In this document: piece after piece, positions 24,087 through 33,749 of the stretch | Position numbering within the stretch: the stretch's first letter is position 1 | Layout: each line of letters starts with the position of its first letter | DNA from: Calamus simplicifolius | Lineage: Eukaryota > Streptophyta > Magnoliopsida > Arecales > Arecaceae | DNA: 64,000 bases | Direction: 5' to 3' | NCBI GenBank assembly: GCA_900491605.1 | Contig: UESW01004415.1 | Location: 124,001-188,000 of the forward strand | The notes under the pieces: model-generated | Database searches by the model: none | What the model was told of the DNA's origin: nothing | What the model saw: the letters and a program-made list of their open reading frames with translations, nothing else | Made by a program: the position numbers and the translations under genes

Positions 24087-25121
24087 CAAACAATCCCTTT
24101 CATTGTAAATTAATTGTATATTTATTGCCGATGTCCTCAAAAAGTTTTCAAATAGATTCCAAGTCAGCTTTCCTTTGATGATTATAGAATTTGAACTGAA
24201 ATAAAATTTTACTGTAAACAAAATCAAAATTATTTATTTATTTAGATTATAAAAAATTAGAATTAAAATTATTTATATTATTATTGCATGATTTACTTAA
24301 AACTATAAATCAAAATCAAACTAGAATCTCTAATTTTATATATGAGTTAAAAACTATGAACCCTTTTTTTATATGCGCACATAATTTGATGTTTATTTTA
24401 CAAACCATTAGAAAGGATTTATGATCTTAGATAGAAGGTCAAAATTTTAAATGGTTCAGATTTCTACTACTTGATGTGCTGCCACTTGTCAGAGCCATCA
24501 TTATAATTATTATATTATTAATATAATATAACAATATTATTATAATATTATAATATATTATGTTATGATATTAAATATGACTATTTTTATATTTTGAATT
24601 CATGACCTTTATTTTTTTTGGGCAATTGGAATAAATTTGTAATCTTATAGATAAGGGGTTTAAATTTTAAATCCCATTTAATATTGGATTTTGATTTCCA
24701 ATAAAATTGGAACCAAACTCTAATTTCATCCAAACAGACGCTTGGCAGTTGAATTAGTGATTCTAGTATTGATTCTAATTTCAGAGAATTAGAGCCAGTC
24801 TAATGAATCAGATGGACCCTTATTTATTTTATTCCATCTTCCTTCCTCATTTATGAAGTTCTTTTAGCGTGTTATTGATGCTTTTCAACTTTGTTGTCAT
24901 GAAATTTAAATTCCTTAATGTTACCATTGCAAGAATTAAAATTTTAATATTACATTGTAATAAAAAAATATGAAATTTAGTTTCATATTGATTGAAAAAA
25001 AATGTTATATATTTATAATTTAAGTTTACTTGCTAAACATTAACTTTCATTCAAATTTTTAGATCAATTCATGTTTTAGCCTGAGGACATCATTTAAGCT
25101 TTCTTCTATACCATACCTAAT
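24087..25121. other. AT-rich intergenic spacer
   Basis: No gene is seen. A palindromic AT stretch (about 24495-24560, ATTATAATATTATAATATA-like) would fold strongly. Confidence 0.5.
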
Positions 25122-25720
25122 TGTAACGACCCGATTCCTATGCTACCCATGAACCCATTTCGTTAAAGATGGACAAGGTCCTTGACTGATTATAAATTTG
25201 ATGTGGAACTATAAATGAATAAGGTTCACACCAACTTAATGGTTCAATTGGTATTTTTTCATCTTTCTTAATTAGTTATAAACTATATACTTTCTTAATT
25301 GGTTATAAACTATATAACAAACTCCTAATTTTTTTATCTATCTCCCTTACAATAAGATCCATATCAATAATAAGATTTATACTGACTTGGCCAATTCATA
25401 ATTTTTTGGTATAGGACTATTGGGAGGGGCATCATATTGTCCATGCAATCTTCCTTCTTGACCGTTCTTTTTTCTTCATCTTCGTTTCTTACTGACTTCT
25501 TGTCACATTTATCGGTGTTTAAGATTCTTAATTACTTGCCAAACTAACTTGCGGAGAATGGGTTTAATAATATACCAGCGGAACATATATATTTATCGGT
25601 GTTTAAGATTCTTAATTACTTGCCAAACTAACTTGCGGAGAATGGGTTTAATAATAGATCAGGGGATGGAATGTTAATGATTGAGGCTACCATCCGTGCT
25701 CTGTTATGTGAGCGAGGGAC
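25122..25720. mobile_element. Possible LTR fragment
   Basis: The start TGTAACGACCCGATTCC resembles the TGT-ACG-CCC start of many plant LTRs and of the solo LTR at 2637. The words ACCAGCGGAAC and TTGCGGAG are also common in such LTRs. I cannot find a matching ...GGGTCGTTACA end or a target duplication, so the right limit is arbitrary. It could instead be ordinary spacer. Confidence 0.35.
25508..25657. repeat. Tandem duplication, 84-bp period
   Basis: A 66-bp block beginning ATTTATCGGTGTTTAAG (25508-25573) recurs without a visible change at 25592-25657, separated by 18 bp. Identity suggests it is recent. Confidence 0.93.
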
Positions 25721-25925
25721 CCACAAGTTTTTGTGTCAGGACTTTCAATAATTTTTTACAAAAAGAAGCTAAGTGTTGATTAAAAAAATATATTGATCGA
25801 TAGAAAACAACTGACCTCTTTCATTAATTAATTCAAGAATTGAGGTTATATACATATCAATCATGAATCATGCTACAACAAAACAAAACAAAACAAAACT
25901 ATGAATAAAACAAAAATACATATGA

Positions 25926-26657
25926 TCAAAAACTGGATGTAGTGGGCATCTCATGTCTGCAAATGGGACAAACATGGCTCTCCTCTAACCAATGAATGAT
26001 GCACTGGGTGTGGAAGGTATGGGAGCACGGCATTTTGGTAACTTGATTCCCAACATCAAAATCCTCTAGGCATATAATGCACTGCTTCTCCCCCCAGATG
26101 CCCTCTCCTCCACCACGATATGGTGTCGGCTCCAAATTGTTGATAAAAGATCTGCTCGCTGGTGTGCCACCAAATCCACCAAATCCATCAAAGCGTTGTA
26201 AATGATAATCATCCATGTACTCCTCTTCTACCTCCAGAGGCGTATCCAGCATCCAGTCCGCCATGACTTCGACGTGCTCGGCAAGCCAACCGGGCAAGAA
26301 GAAGAAGGCGCCGATGTCGAAGAATAGCTCGAGAGACGATCCGGTCGCTGTCCCTGCCGCGGCTTGCGATGCAAAACGGAGCAGTCGACCCCCGCATAGC
26401 TGCCGCTTCTTGGCATCGAGGTGAGACGCGACGATGGAGACGATGCTTGGTAAAGCTTCGGAAGGCGAGAGGAGGCTTCCCAGATGGAAGCGGAAAGAAA
26501 TCACGTCAGAATAGACGGTGAAAACGCCCTCGAACTCATCGCAGCAGAACTCTGAGACACGAACATGAACGATCACCTGGCGTTGGCCTTGCTCTTCTCC
26601 ATGGGCACAGAGACGTAAGACCGTGTCTCCGAGATAGTGAATCTCAGGCTCTGCCAT
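25926..26657 (-). CDS. RING-H2 finger protein, probable E3 ubiquitin ligase
   Basis: An intact, intronless 243-codon frame. Residues 193-233 form a RING-H2 finger: C193-x2-C196, C211, H213, H216, C219, C230-P-I-C233, with the W223 typical of E2 contact (CIICLEDF, MPCSHTFHTQCIIHWL, CPICRHEMP). The N-terminal 180 residues are unusual and mostly acidic or hydrophobic. They carry no clear membrane segment, only a short aromatic patch FFDIGAFFFLPGW near 110-122. A Gly/Phe-rich linker (FDGFGGFGG, about 155-163) precedes the finger. Such proteins transfer ubiquitin from an E2 to a target, often in stress responses; substrate and location are unknown. The start ATG 26657 is the first in the frame, and an AT microsatellite lies about 50 bp upstream of it. 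Confidence 0.9.
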   Translation of the reverse strand: MAEPEIHYLGDTVLRLCAHGEEQGQRQVIVHVRVSEFCCDEFEGVFTVYSDVISFRFHLGSLLSPSEALPSIVSIVASHLDAKKRQLCGGRLLRFASQAAAGTATGSSLELFFDIGAFFFLPGWLAEHVEVMADWMLDTPLEVEEEYMDDYHLQRFDGFGGFGGTPASRSFINNLEPTPYRGGGEGIWGEKQCIICLEDFDVGNQVTKMPCSHTFHTQCIIHWLEESHVCPICRHEMPTTSSF

Positions 26658-26705
26658 CCCTTTCTTCTTGTTGTTGTGTTGTGTCTCTAGCTACTCAGAA
26701 TCGAA

Positions 26706-26707
<2 letters not shown>

Positions 26708-26745
<38 letters not shown>
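26708..26745. repeat. (AT)n microsatellite just upstream of the RING-H2 start
   Basis: About 18 AT units lie 50-90 bp upstream of ATG 26657, inside the likely leader or core promoter. A second short AT run is at 26843-26861. Length change here might alter TATA use. Confidence 0.9.
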
Positions 26746-26749
<4 letters not shown>

Positions 26750-26945
26750 GAATCCCGCGGTTCGCTTTCGACGCGGCTTTCGCTTGCTTTCCAGTTCCAC
26801 CGACGTAAAACGGTAAGTCGGTCGGTCATAACGGAAAAATATAAATATATATATATATATACGTTCTTGATGATTCCTTTCAGCGCTACTGTTTTTCCGT
26901 TTTCTTTCCTTCGCCAGGCCTGTCTATGCCGTTGCATATTTATAT

Positions 26946-27180
26946 TCGAAAAGTTTTGATATAATCATTCATGGCTAGCATATCAGAATCCTATTGAATT
27001 TACAATTCAAAAAATAAAATACTATATTATCATTGTTTTGATGGGTTAGGAATTGCCATCTAACAAACTTGGCAAAGCATTATTGTTTATATTCCCATCC
27101 AATGTTTGCTTAAAGATAATTGCTTGCAAGGCAGCGCATAATTAGTTAATACAATAGTGCCATGTCTCCTTTCTACCGAT
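26946..27180. other. Spacer
   Basis: I see nothing distinctive in this stretch. Confidence 0.4.
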
Positions 27181-27182
27181 TT

Positions 27183-27184
<2 letters not shown>

Positions 27185-27252
<68 letters not shown>
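27185..27252. repeat. Inverted trinucleotide microsatellite (AAT)n-(ATT)n
   Basis: A run of nine or so AAT units turns, after AAGT, into about 13 ATT units. The whole is a perfect long palindrome able to form a hairpin. Confidence 0.93.
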
Positions 27253-27253
<1 letters not shown>

Positions 27254-27372
27254 ATGAATGCGCTTATTGACCTATGTACAATGTCCCTCCATCATCAACT
27301 TCCACAAGACAAAAACATATGAGGGAAGTGAGAGAATCAAACTGAGAGAGTTGAAGCAAAAGTATTGAGCTA

Positions 27373-27950
27373 CACTACAAGAAATCTTAAGTTCTATCTG
27401 ATAATTAAAATTGTTATAATAATAAAAAGTTGTAACAGAATCATCACATATACCCTTATCACTAAAAGTTTTTTCTTTCTTTTTTTTTCTATGACCACAT
27501 TAGGAGATATATATATATTTGTTACCTGTGACGGGCAGTTACCATCACAAGAAAGAAATTTTGTGTCAAGTAATGTTGTCATAAAATATTTAAAAATCAT
27601 CCATATACTATAATTTATGACTACTTTTGTTATCACTAAAAGTTATATATTTATGACAACTTTTTTTTATCATCATAGAAAAATAGTATGATGGTACAAT
27701 AAGAATCATCATCACTTATACCATAATTGATGTCTATTTCTATTGTCAAACAAATCATATTTTAGGTGACAACTCTATTTGTCATCATTAAAACTTAATT
27801 TAGTGATGATTTTTATTGTCACTGGTATTATAAAAATCATCACTTATGTTGTAATTTGTAGCTACTCTTGTTGTCACACAAAGTTAATTATGGTGATAAC
27901 TAAATTTATTATCACAAAAATTAATTAGTTTAGTAATGAGTTTTATTGTC

Positions 27951-28005
<55 letters not shown>

Positions 28006-28258
28006 GATTATCGCTTGTACCAAAGTATACCATAGCTTTGTGCCCGTTAAAAATATATTTGACGACATTGCCATAGAATAATACTTTAAGAATAAACTTG
28101 CTTGACACAAAATATCATGATTTATTAACACTTGATATAAAATTAGTTTAGTAATGAGTTTTATTTTACTTTGCTTGACACAAAGTATACCACAGCTCTA
28201 TGGTCTTTCAAAGTATACCACAGCTTTATTTTACATTAATGTAATATTTCTTGTAATT
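27373..28258. mobile_element. CACTA-like miniature element (MITE)
   Basis: The left end is CACTACAAGAAAT, the standard start of EnSpm/CACTA elements. The right end (TTTCTTGTAATT) matches the inverted terminus except for two bases. Inside are many short motifs on both strands built from TTGTCA and TGATGACA, as in subterminal transposase sites. No coding sequence is present. A 3-bp target duplication is not clear (CTA left, CAG right). An AT microsatellite lies at 27955-28002. Confidence 0.65.
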
Positions 28259-29045
28259 CAGCAAATAAAAAGTCAATAGACCACCATAAACATGAGAATC
28301 CAAGGAAACGTTTTTTCATGCCAACCATACATTGTGCAAATTTTGAATGAGGCTACACATAGATTAAGTCGATCTATGACCTGACTTGATTAAATCCAAT
28401 CCAATTCATATTTAAAGATCTTTGGATTGGATTGGATTTCGAAATTGAATCTATCTAAATTTTGAGTCAGATTCGAATTTTATATTCTTTGACCTGACTT
28501 AGATAAAACCTGATTTAACTCAACCCATAATTATTATTATATAAATCTTATTTTTTTTATTCTAATTATATTTATCAATTTATTAAATAAACTCTCATTT
28601 AAACTTGTTTTTCTTTTCATCTTAACAAGTAGATTTTTTTCATCTTTTTTTACTTAATTAAATCAAAATATTTATATTTTATAATTTATTTTATTAGATT
28701 TTTATTTATAATGTATATTGATATCGATAATTTACAAACTAAAGGATGGATGCATATTAATGTATAGAATTAAAATGTTTTAAATAAAAAATAAGTTTAA
28801 TTTTGCTTGCTTTAACCTTATTTAAGTTTTTTAATCAATCTATATTTGATTATTAGTCATTGATTTTAGTTATTAAAGAAAATTAAATGTTTGATTCAAA
28901 TGTAAATTCAATTCAATCCAACCATATCCCTGGCCTCGATGTTTTGAATTGGACTCCAATTATAATAGAGCTCAAAGATTCGAATAACTTCTTTTGACTT
29001 AATTTTTTTTAATAAATTTGAATAGATTTTATTGCTGCCAAAATC
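28259..29045. other. AT-rich spacer
   Basis: There is no gene signal. Repeated words such as TTGGATTGGATT and AATCCAATCCAATT around 28395-28440 suggest an old transposon end, but I cannot delimit it. Confidence 0.4.
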
Positions 29046-29903
29046 TGTTCTTCGACTCGGATGCGGTCGGACTGCAGCGCGGGCTTTCCGCTTGGGTGGA
29101 CCTACAAAACAGTCCTTACGCGAGAGGCGTTAGGGGTGGCCCTCTGCGGAAGACCCTTCGATGCTCAAGTTAGTGGAGATCAGTAATCAATAAAAATGGA
29201 AAGAAGGCTCTCGCTGAAGAGTCCCTTCAGAGCTCTGAGCAGAGCGCTAATAACGGAAGCTAAGGCAGAAGGAGAGAGGGTTTCAGTAAGCAAGTGCGCA
29301 TACCTGAGGAGTCGATAGACGACTCTATTTATAGAAGATCACATGATTCCCTGGGGCATCGTGGGTCCGAAAGTCATTAGGATCTAAATCCAGTTTGTTA
29401 TGAGGCCGGTAGGATTCGTATCTTATTGGTTAGAGGATCGACGGCTAGGAGAGCCTATTGATGTCTTGAGATTTGGAGAGGACGTAGGCTCCAGGACCCT
29501 AGGCCACTCTCGCAGGTCCTAGGCCACTCCCAGATATAATCTCTGTTTGGAATCTCACAAATTCAGGTTCTCCTGCGTCGAATTCCGCAGAGGCATAGAT
29601 ATCGTTTGGGCTAGGCCGAGCGATGGGAGAAATTGGCTAGAGGGGCAGAGAGAGGTGATATAGCTCGGCTGGGGCCGAGAGAGGATATAGCTCGGCTAGG
29701 GCCGAGAGAGATGATATAGCTCGGCTGGGGCCGAAAGATAATGTGATTCGTACCTTGTGAGTCTTTGGCTCGGCGAGGGGCTAAGGTGCCCCAACTTATC
29801 GAGGTTGACTTATCTCGAGCGAGTGTCGCATAGCAGATATGAATCAGGGCTGATCCTAGCCATGTGCATTATTATTGACACACAACAATTTTACCCCTCA
29901 ACA
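29046..29903 (-). mobile_element. LTR or LTR fragment of a retrotransposon
   Basis: This is a GC-rich island in AT-rich DNA. Read on the minus strand it starts TGTTGAGG and ends CGAAGAACA, with a 9-bp inverted match AAATCTGTT/AACAGATTT across the ends. A classical promoter word CTATAAATAG lies at 29325-29334 on the minus strand, with the right spacing for a U3/R boundary. There are three 28-30 bp tandem units around GATATAGCTCGGCT (about 29650-29735). There is no exact direct target duplication and no coding region, so it may be a truncated or recombined LTR. The lineage is not assigned. Confidence 0.6.
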
Positions 29904-30166
29904 GATTTGATTTGATTCATATAAGTTAAGTTAAAATTATAATTATAATTTAAATATAAAATATGAATGGTTTGAGACCAAATATGATCCGATGGGGCGT
30001 GATCTGCTTGCAGACTAATTTTGAGATGAAATGGCAGTCATCAGGGCATAATAGTTGTATGCTCAACCCCCAACTCTTGCTCTTCTTAGCAAGATTATTT
30101 AATAGTTTTATGTCTATGTCGGCAATTTTCTGAGATTATTTAATATAGTCCGTTGGTCTTCTCTAC
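29904..30166. other. Spacer
   Basis: I see nothing distinctive in this stretch. Confidence 0.4.
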
Positions 30167-30178
30167 CCCGCAAGTAAG

Positions 30179-30895
30179 TAGGGGTGCAATTCGTGCTCAT
30201 AAAACTTGGATTTTTTTAACCCTAACACTAATCCTATTTATAAAATATCAATCCTAATCCTAATCCTAATCTTAACCCTATTTGTAAAACCTCAACCCTA
30301 ACCCTATTTTTAAAAATCGGGTTCGAATTAAGTTTCGGATTGGAATTCAGATTGATGAGAAAAAAATAAAATAAAAAACTTTTTTCAAAGTAAATAAACA
30401 TCGAATTATGGATTCCAAAGACGAAAAAATAAAATCCCTTGCCGAACGTATAAGCTAGACTCGGGGCTTTAATATTGTATTAAAAAAAGTCTTACTTGAA
30501 ACAAAGAAGAGAAGAAGTGTCGTAAACAAAGAAGAGGAAGAGGTGGGAAGTGAAATGAAATGTGTGGGTGATCCGTCTTTATGTTTGTCATTTTTCTCGC
30601 CTGCGACTGACGGCCTTGTCCTCCTCGCCCTCAAGTTGACCATCTTGTTCGATCCGATTGGCGCCTTCAACACTTCCAAAAATCTGGTGCCGATAAGCTA
30701 CCCTCAGATAACCCTTGGGTTCGGGTTATTTCGGGTTTGGGTTGCGGTCAACCCTAACCCGGGTCAATTGCAAATTGGGCCGGATTAAATCCGAATCTTT
30801 CGGGTTCGGATTGAGCAAACATGAGTTTAAATACTGCTGTAAATCGGATTCGACGGGTCGGATTTGGGTTGAACTCGGCCCAAGTTGCATCCCTA
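30179..30895. mobile_element. hAT-like non-autonomous element, copy B, with captured gene piece
   Basis: Termini are TAGGGGTGCAATT (left) and, on the other strand, TAGGGATGCAACTT (right). An exact 8-bp repeat CCCGCAAG lies at 30167-30174 and 30896-30903, the target-duplication length of hAT transposases. On the left it is separated from the terminus by an extra TAAG. Both ends (about 200 bp each) match copy A at 22916-24086 in inverted orientation. The centre (30400-30690) is unrelated to copy A and includes a GC-richer coding-like stretch. Confidence 0.78.
30600..30677 (+). pseudogene. Captured N-terminal fragment resembling an LRR receptor-like kinase
   Basis: Inside hAT copy B the plus strand encodes ATDGLVLLALKLTILFDP followed by IGAFNTS. 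The pattern DGxxLLALKxxIxxDPxGAL is the cap motif (LRRNT) that opens the ectodomain of plant LRR receptor-like kinases. It is preceded in frame by a short hydrophobic stretch (LCLSFFSP) that could be the end of a signal peptide; the frame can be opened from ATG 30543. After about 26 codons the sequence returns to transposon-end sequence, so this is only an exon piece, as in gene-capturing transposons. It has no function by itself that I can support. Recognition is by motif memory. Confidence 0.5.
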
Positions 30896-30969
30896 CCCGC
30901 AAGATTAATTAACTATCCCTGCATGTTCTCGCGAGTTGGAGAAAAAAGTAATTTAACCTAGGAGACATC

Positions 30970-31696
30970 GGGAATTTCTATCTACACCTAAAAAATCACT
31001 ATGGACACCCATATATTTTAAAAAAATTTCTAAACTATCCTTCATATTTTTTCTCTACACCCATATGAAACAAACCCCTCCCCTTCAGCACCGGCTCCCT
31101 CCTTCGGTCGGCATGGACTCTCCTTTCCCTGTTGACACTGACTCCCCTTCACCCTTCGAGACCTGCTCCTCCCCTTTCCTCCGGCACTGGCTCTCCTCCT
31201 GCACCAGCTCCCCTCCCGGCATCGCCCCCCAGTACCGGCTCCTCTTAGCCCCCTGACATCGTTCCATCGGCCCCGGTCTTCCCTTGGCCCCGAGCTCCCC
31301 TCCCCTACCCTTTCCACCCACCCCTTCTCCTGCATCATCTCCTCCCCTCCTCCTTGGCATCGGCACCGGTCTTCCTGGCCTCCGTCTCCTCTTACCCTTC
31401 TGTTCGATCAAACGGTCGAACAGGCAGCTTCCGTTTGGTCCTGATAGACCGAACGGAGGATGAGGGAGGGAGGGCCGAAACGATCGGAGTCAGGAAGGAG
31501 AGGAGAGCCGGAGGGCCAGAGCTAGGGAGGGGAGGGGAGCTGGTGCCAGAGGGGGAGGAGGGGAGGAGATGGTGCCCGAAGGGAGGGGTTTGTTTCAGAT
31601 GGATGTGGAGAAAAAATAGGAAAGGTGGTTTAGAAATTTTTTTAAAAAAATATGTGGATGTGGAGAGTAATTTTTTGAGTGTAGGTAGAAACTCTT
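30970..31696. mobile_element. MULE-like element with long terminal inverted repeats
   Basis: The left arm (30970 to about 31083) and right arm (about 31588-31696) are inverted copies of one another over about 110 bp. Examples are ATTTCTATCTACAC versus, on the opposite strand, GTTTCTACCTACAC, and GAAACAAACCCCTCCC versus GGGAGGGGTTTGTTTC. Flanks carry an 8-bp direct repeat GAGACATC (30962-30969 and 31697-31704); Mutator-like elements usually make 9 bp. The 500-bp core is C-rich on its left and G-rich on its right, so it folds further. Frames through the core are low-complexity and look non-genic. It could be a Pack-MULE or a foldback element. Confidence 0.75.
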
Positions 31697-31974
31697 GAGA
31701 CATCTCACGCGAGCTCCCCTTAGCAATATTATTTCAATTGTCCCCTCCGCAATTGAAGTTCCATTGTCCCCTCTGCAATTGAAGTTCCGAGTAACTCTCT
31801 CCCCTCCCCGCCCCCTCTGGCGAGAGAGAACCCATCGAGTTCTCCCTTGCAATATTAACAGCTGTTTCTGTTTCCGGAGGAGAGGTGATTTTGTGCCATC
31901 AACTGAAGGAGCACCTAACTCGACGCCCGACACCCGTCCGAAGATAGTGGCGACGATCGAAGTCATGCCATGAA

Positions 31975-32259
31975 ATGGTTGATTGTAGTACCTTCCAAGC
32001 TGCAAGCACTCTCCTAAAGCTGTTCCTTCTTGCAATATCTTTGCTTCTGGCTGTGCTCGATCTCGTGCTGCTACTCCGCACGAGTGGTGGGCAATCCTTG
32101 ACTCGATTTGCCAAGCGGGGTGCATGCCATGATGATGATGATGATGATGGTGGTTGTCCTGCTGTTAGCCCTTGTTCCCGCCTTGTAAAGGCCATGTTGG
32201 TGCTTTGGTTGTCGAGTTTCCATCGAGCATGTATGGCCGCCGTCATGCCCGACTCCTGA
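31975..32259 (+). CDS. Possible small membrane-anchored protein, unrecognised
   Basis: A 94-codon frame from ATG 31975 to TGA 32259. It has a hydrophobic segment (LLKLFLLAISLLLAVLDLVL, about residues 13-32) suitable as a signal anchor, then a Cys-framed acidic run (CHDDDDDDGGC) and a second weaker hydrophobic stretch. It is preceded by a CT-rich, leader-like region from about 31795, and followed by a T-rich run (32308-32330) and AATAAA near 32386. These together hint at a transcription unit. I do not recognise the protein. An overlapping minus-strand frame (31899-32270) is equally long, so this may be chance. Confidence 0.3.
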   Translation: MVDCSTFQAASTLLKLFLLAISLLLAVLDLVLLLRTSGGQSLTRFAKRGACHDDDDDDGGCPAVSPCSRLVKAMLVLWLSSFHRACMAAVMPDS

Positions 32260-32419
32260 GTTTCCGTCATGTGTCCCCATGTGAGTTTGTATGCGTGTGC
32301 TTGAGTTTTTTTTTTTTTTTTTTTTTTTTCTTCCTTCTTTTTTCTTGGTTGATATAAACCGATACAATTCTCTGTGTTCTCACATTAATAAAATGTATGG
32401 CTTCGACTTTGTCGACGCA

Positions 32420-33195
32420 ACTGGATGTTTGCACTTTAGCCAATACTTCACGAAAAAAACAAAAGCAAAGGGCTTATACACATATAAATAATTTTAATTA
32501 AATTCATATGTACCTAGGAATAAAATTTTAATTGGATGTTTATGATCCGTGTGGATCCAAAAGTAAAGTGGTGACTGATATATATATACACATGTATACT
32601 GCTATCATGTTTTGCTATCAAGGCAATTATTAATTTATTTTCTAAAAAAGATAACTCTTTTTGGAACTCATTTTTACTTCCTCATGTTTATGCATGCATA
32701 TGAGCGTGCGTGTGTGGTTGAAAAGATATCTCATTATCGCATAATGACTGACCACGCACATTACGTGCATAAAGAATAAAACTGTTCTTCAATTATCGTG
32801 CGGATGCACAAAAACTTTTTTCCAAAAAATATCCATTCCCTCCTAGGTCCAATGTGATGCCCTCCATGGTTGGGAGTGGCTCAACCAGAGAGGGTCAAAG
32901 AGGGTTCTCAATGGGCCGGGCCACCCCATGATCCCCTGGATGCTAGCGGTGCATCGGTGAACAGGTCCTGTGCAGAACAAAGCTAATGTAATTTAAAGCA
33001 TTCAACTTGTAAAAAGATGTAGTAATATGTAATTCAACTGTGCATCGGTGAATCTCAACTAAAATCTTATTATTATTATTAGGTCCAGGTCATATGGTAT
33101 CTAAGCGTACCTACCTCACAAACAATAACATCTTCCTCCTCTGTGAAGCCGACCAAAGATCAGTCATGATATTTGTGATCGGTTTACCTTTGGGC

Positions 33196-33198
<3 letters not shown>
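32420..33198. other. AT-rich spacer
   Basis: I see no gene. It ends at the poly-T run of the LINE copy. Confidence 0.45.
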
Positions 33199-33227
<29 letters not shown>

Positions 33228-33745
33228 GATACAGACATCCAATCACATCGATTTAAGATGAGTCAATCTTGAAATATCTGAATACAAAATTTGAAAAAGT
33301 ATCACTGGACAGGAGTCACCCGTAACCCAATACCAAGGATCGGAACGATGGACGATCCAGAAAGCTACCCAGTTAGCCGCTGAGTTAGCTTCCTAAAAAA
33401 TATGTCGAATCTAAACCGTATCGATCTGACGAAGCATAGATCGAATGTCACTGATCAGAGAGTTGGTAGAATGGGGGACGCTAAGATCCTGATGGAGCCA
33501 GCGAACAATCGTGATGGAGTCTCCATCAATGATGAGCCTGCGAATGCTCAAACTGTGAATAGTAAAAAAAGATACCAATCCATGCTACAATAGCTCAGTA
33601 AACGATATAGAAAAATTAAGAAGACCAAAACTTTTAGCCGTCAGCATTAAGCCATCAGATCTATGAATAACAAAAGTTGAACCGTCATAGGCCCTTGAAC
33701 ACTACCATCCTGATGGAGTCCCCTTTTCATTTTGAGGGTGCGAGA
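33199..33745 (-). mobile_element. LINE 3' end: RNase H tail and poly(A)
   Basis: A poly-T run at 33199-33227 is the poly(A) tail of a minus-strand retrocopy. Above it, the minus strand reads the C-terminal RNase H domain used by plant L1-type LINEs, with one or two stops. The blocks are SDGLMLTAKSFGLLNFS-like near 33660-33610, IRRLIIDGDSITIVRWL near 33550-33500, LISDIRSMLRQID, and EANSAANWVAFWI near 33390-33350. The copy is 5'-truncated near 33.74 kb, the usual fate of LINE insertions. It is not functional. Confidence 0.8.
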
Positions 33746-33749
33746 GGTG

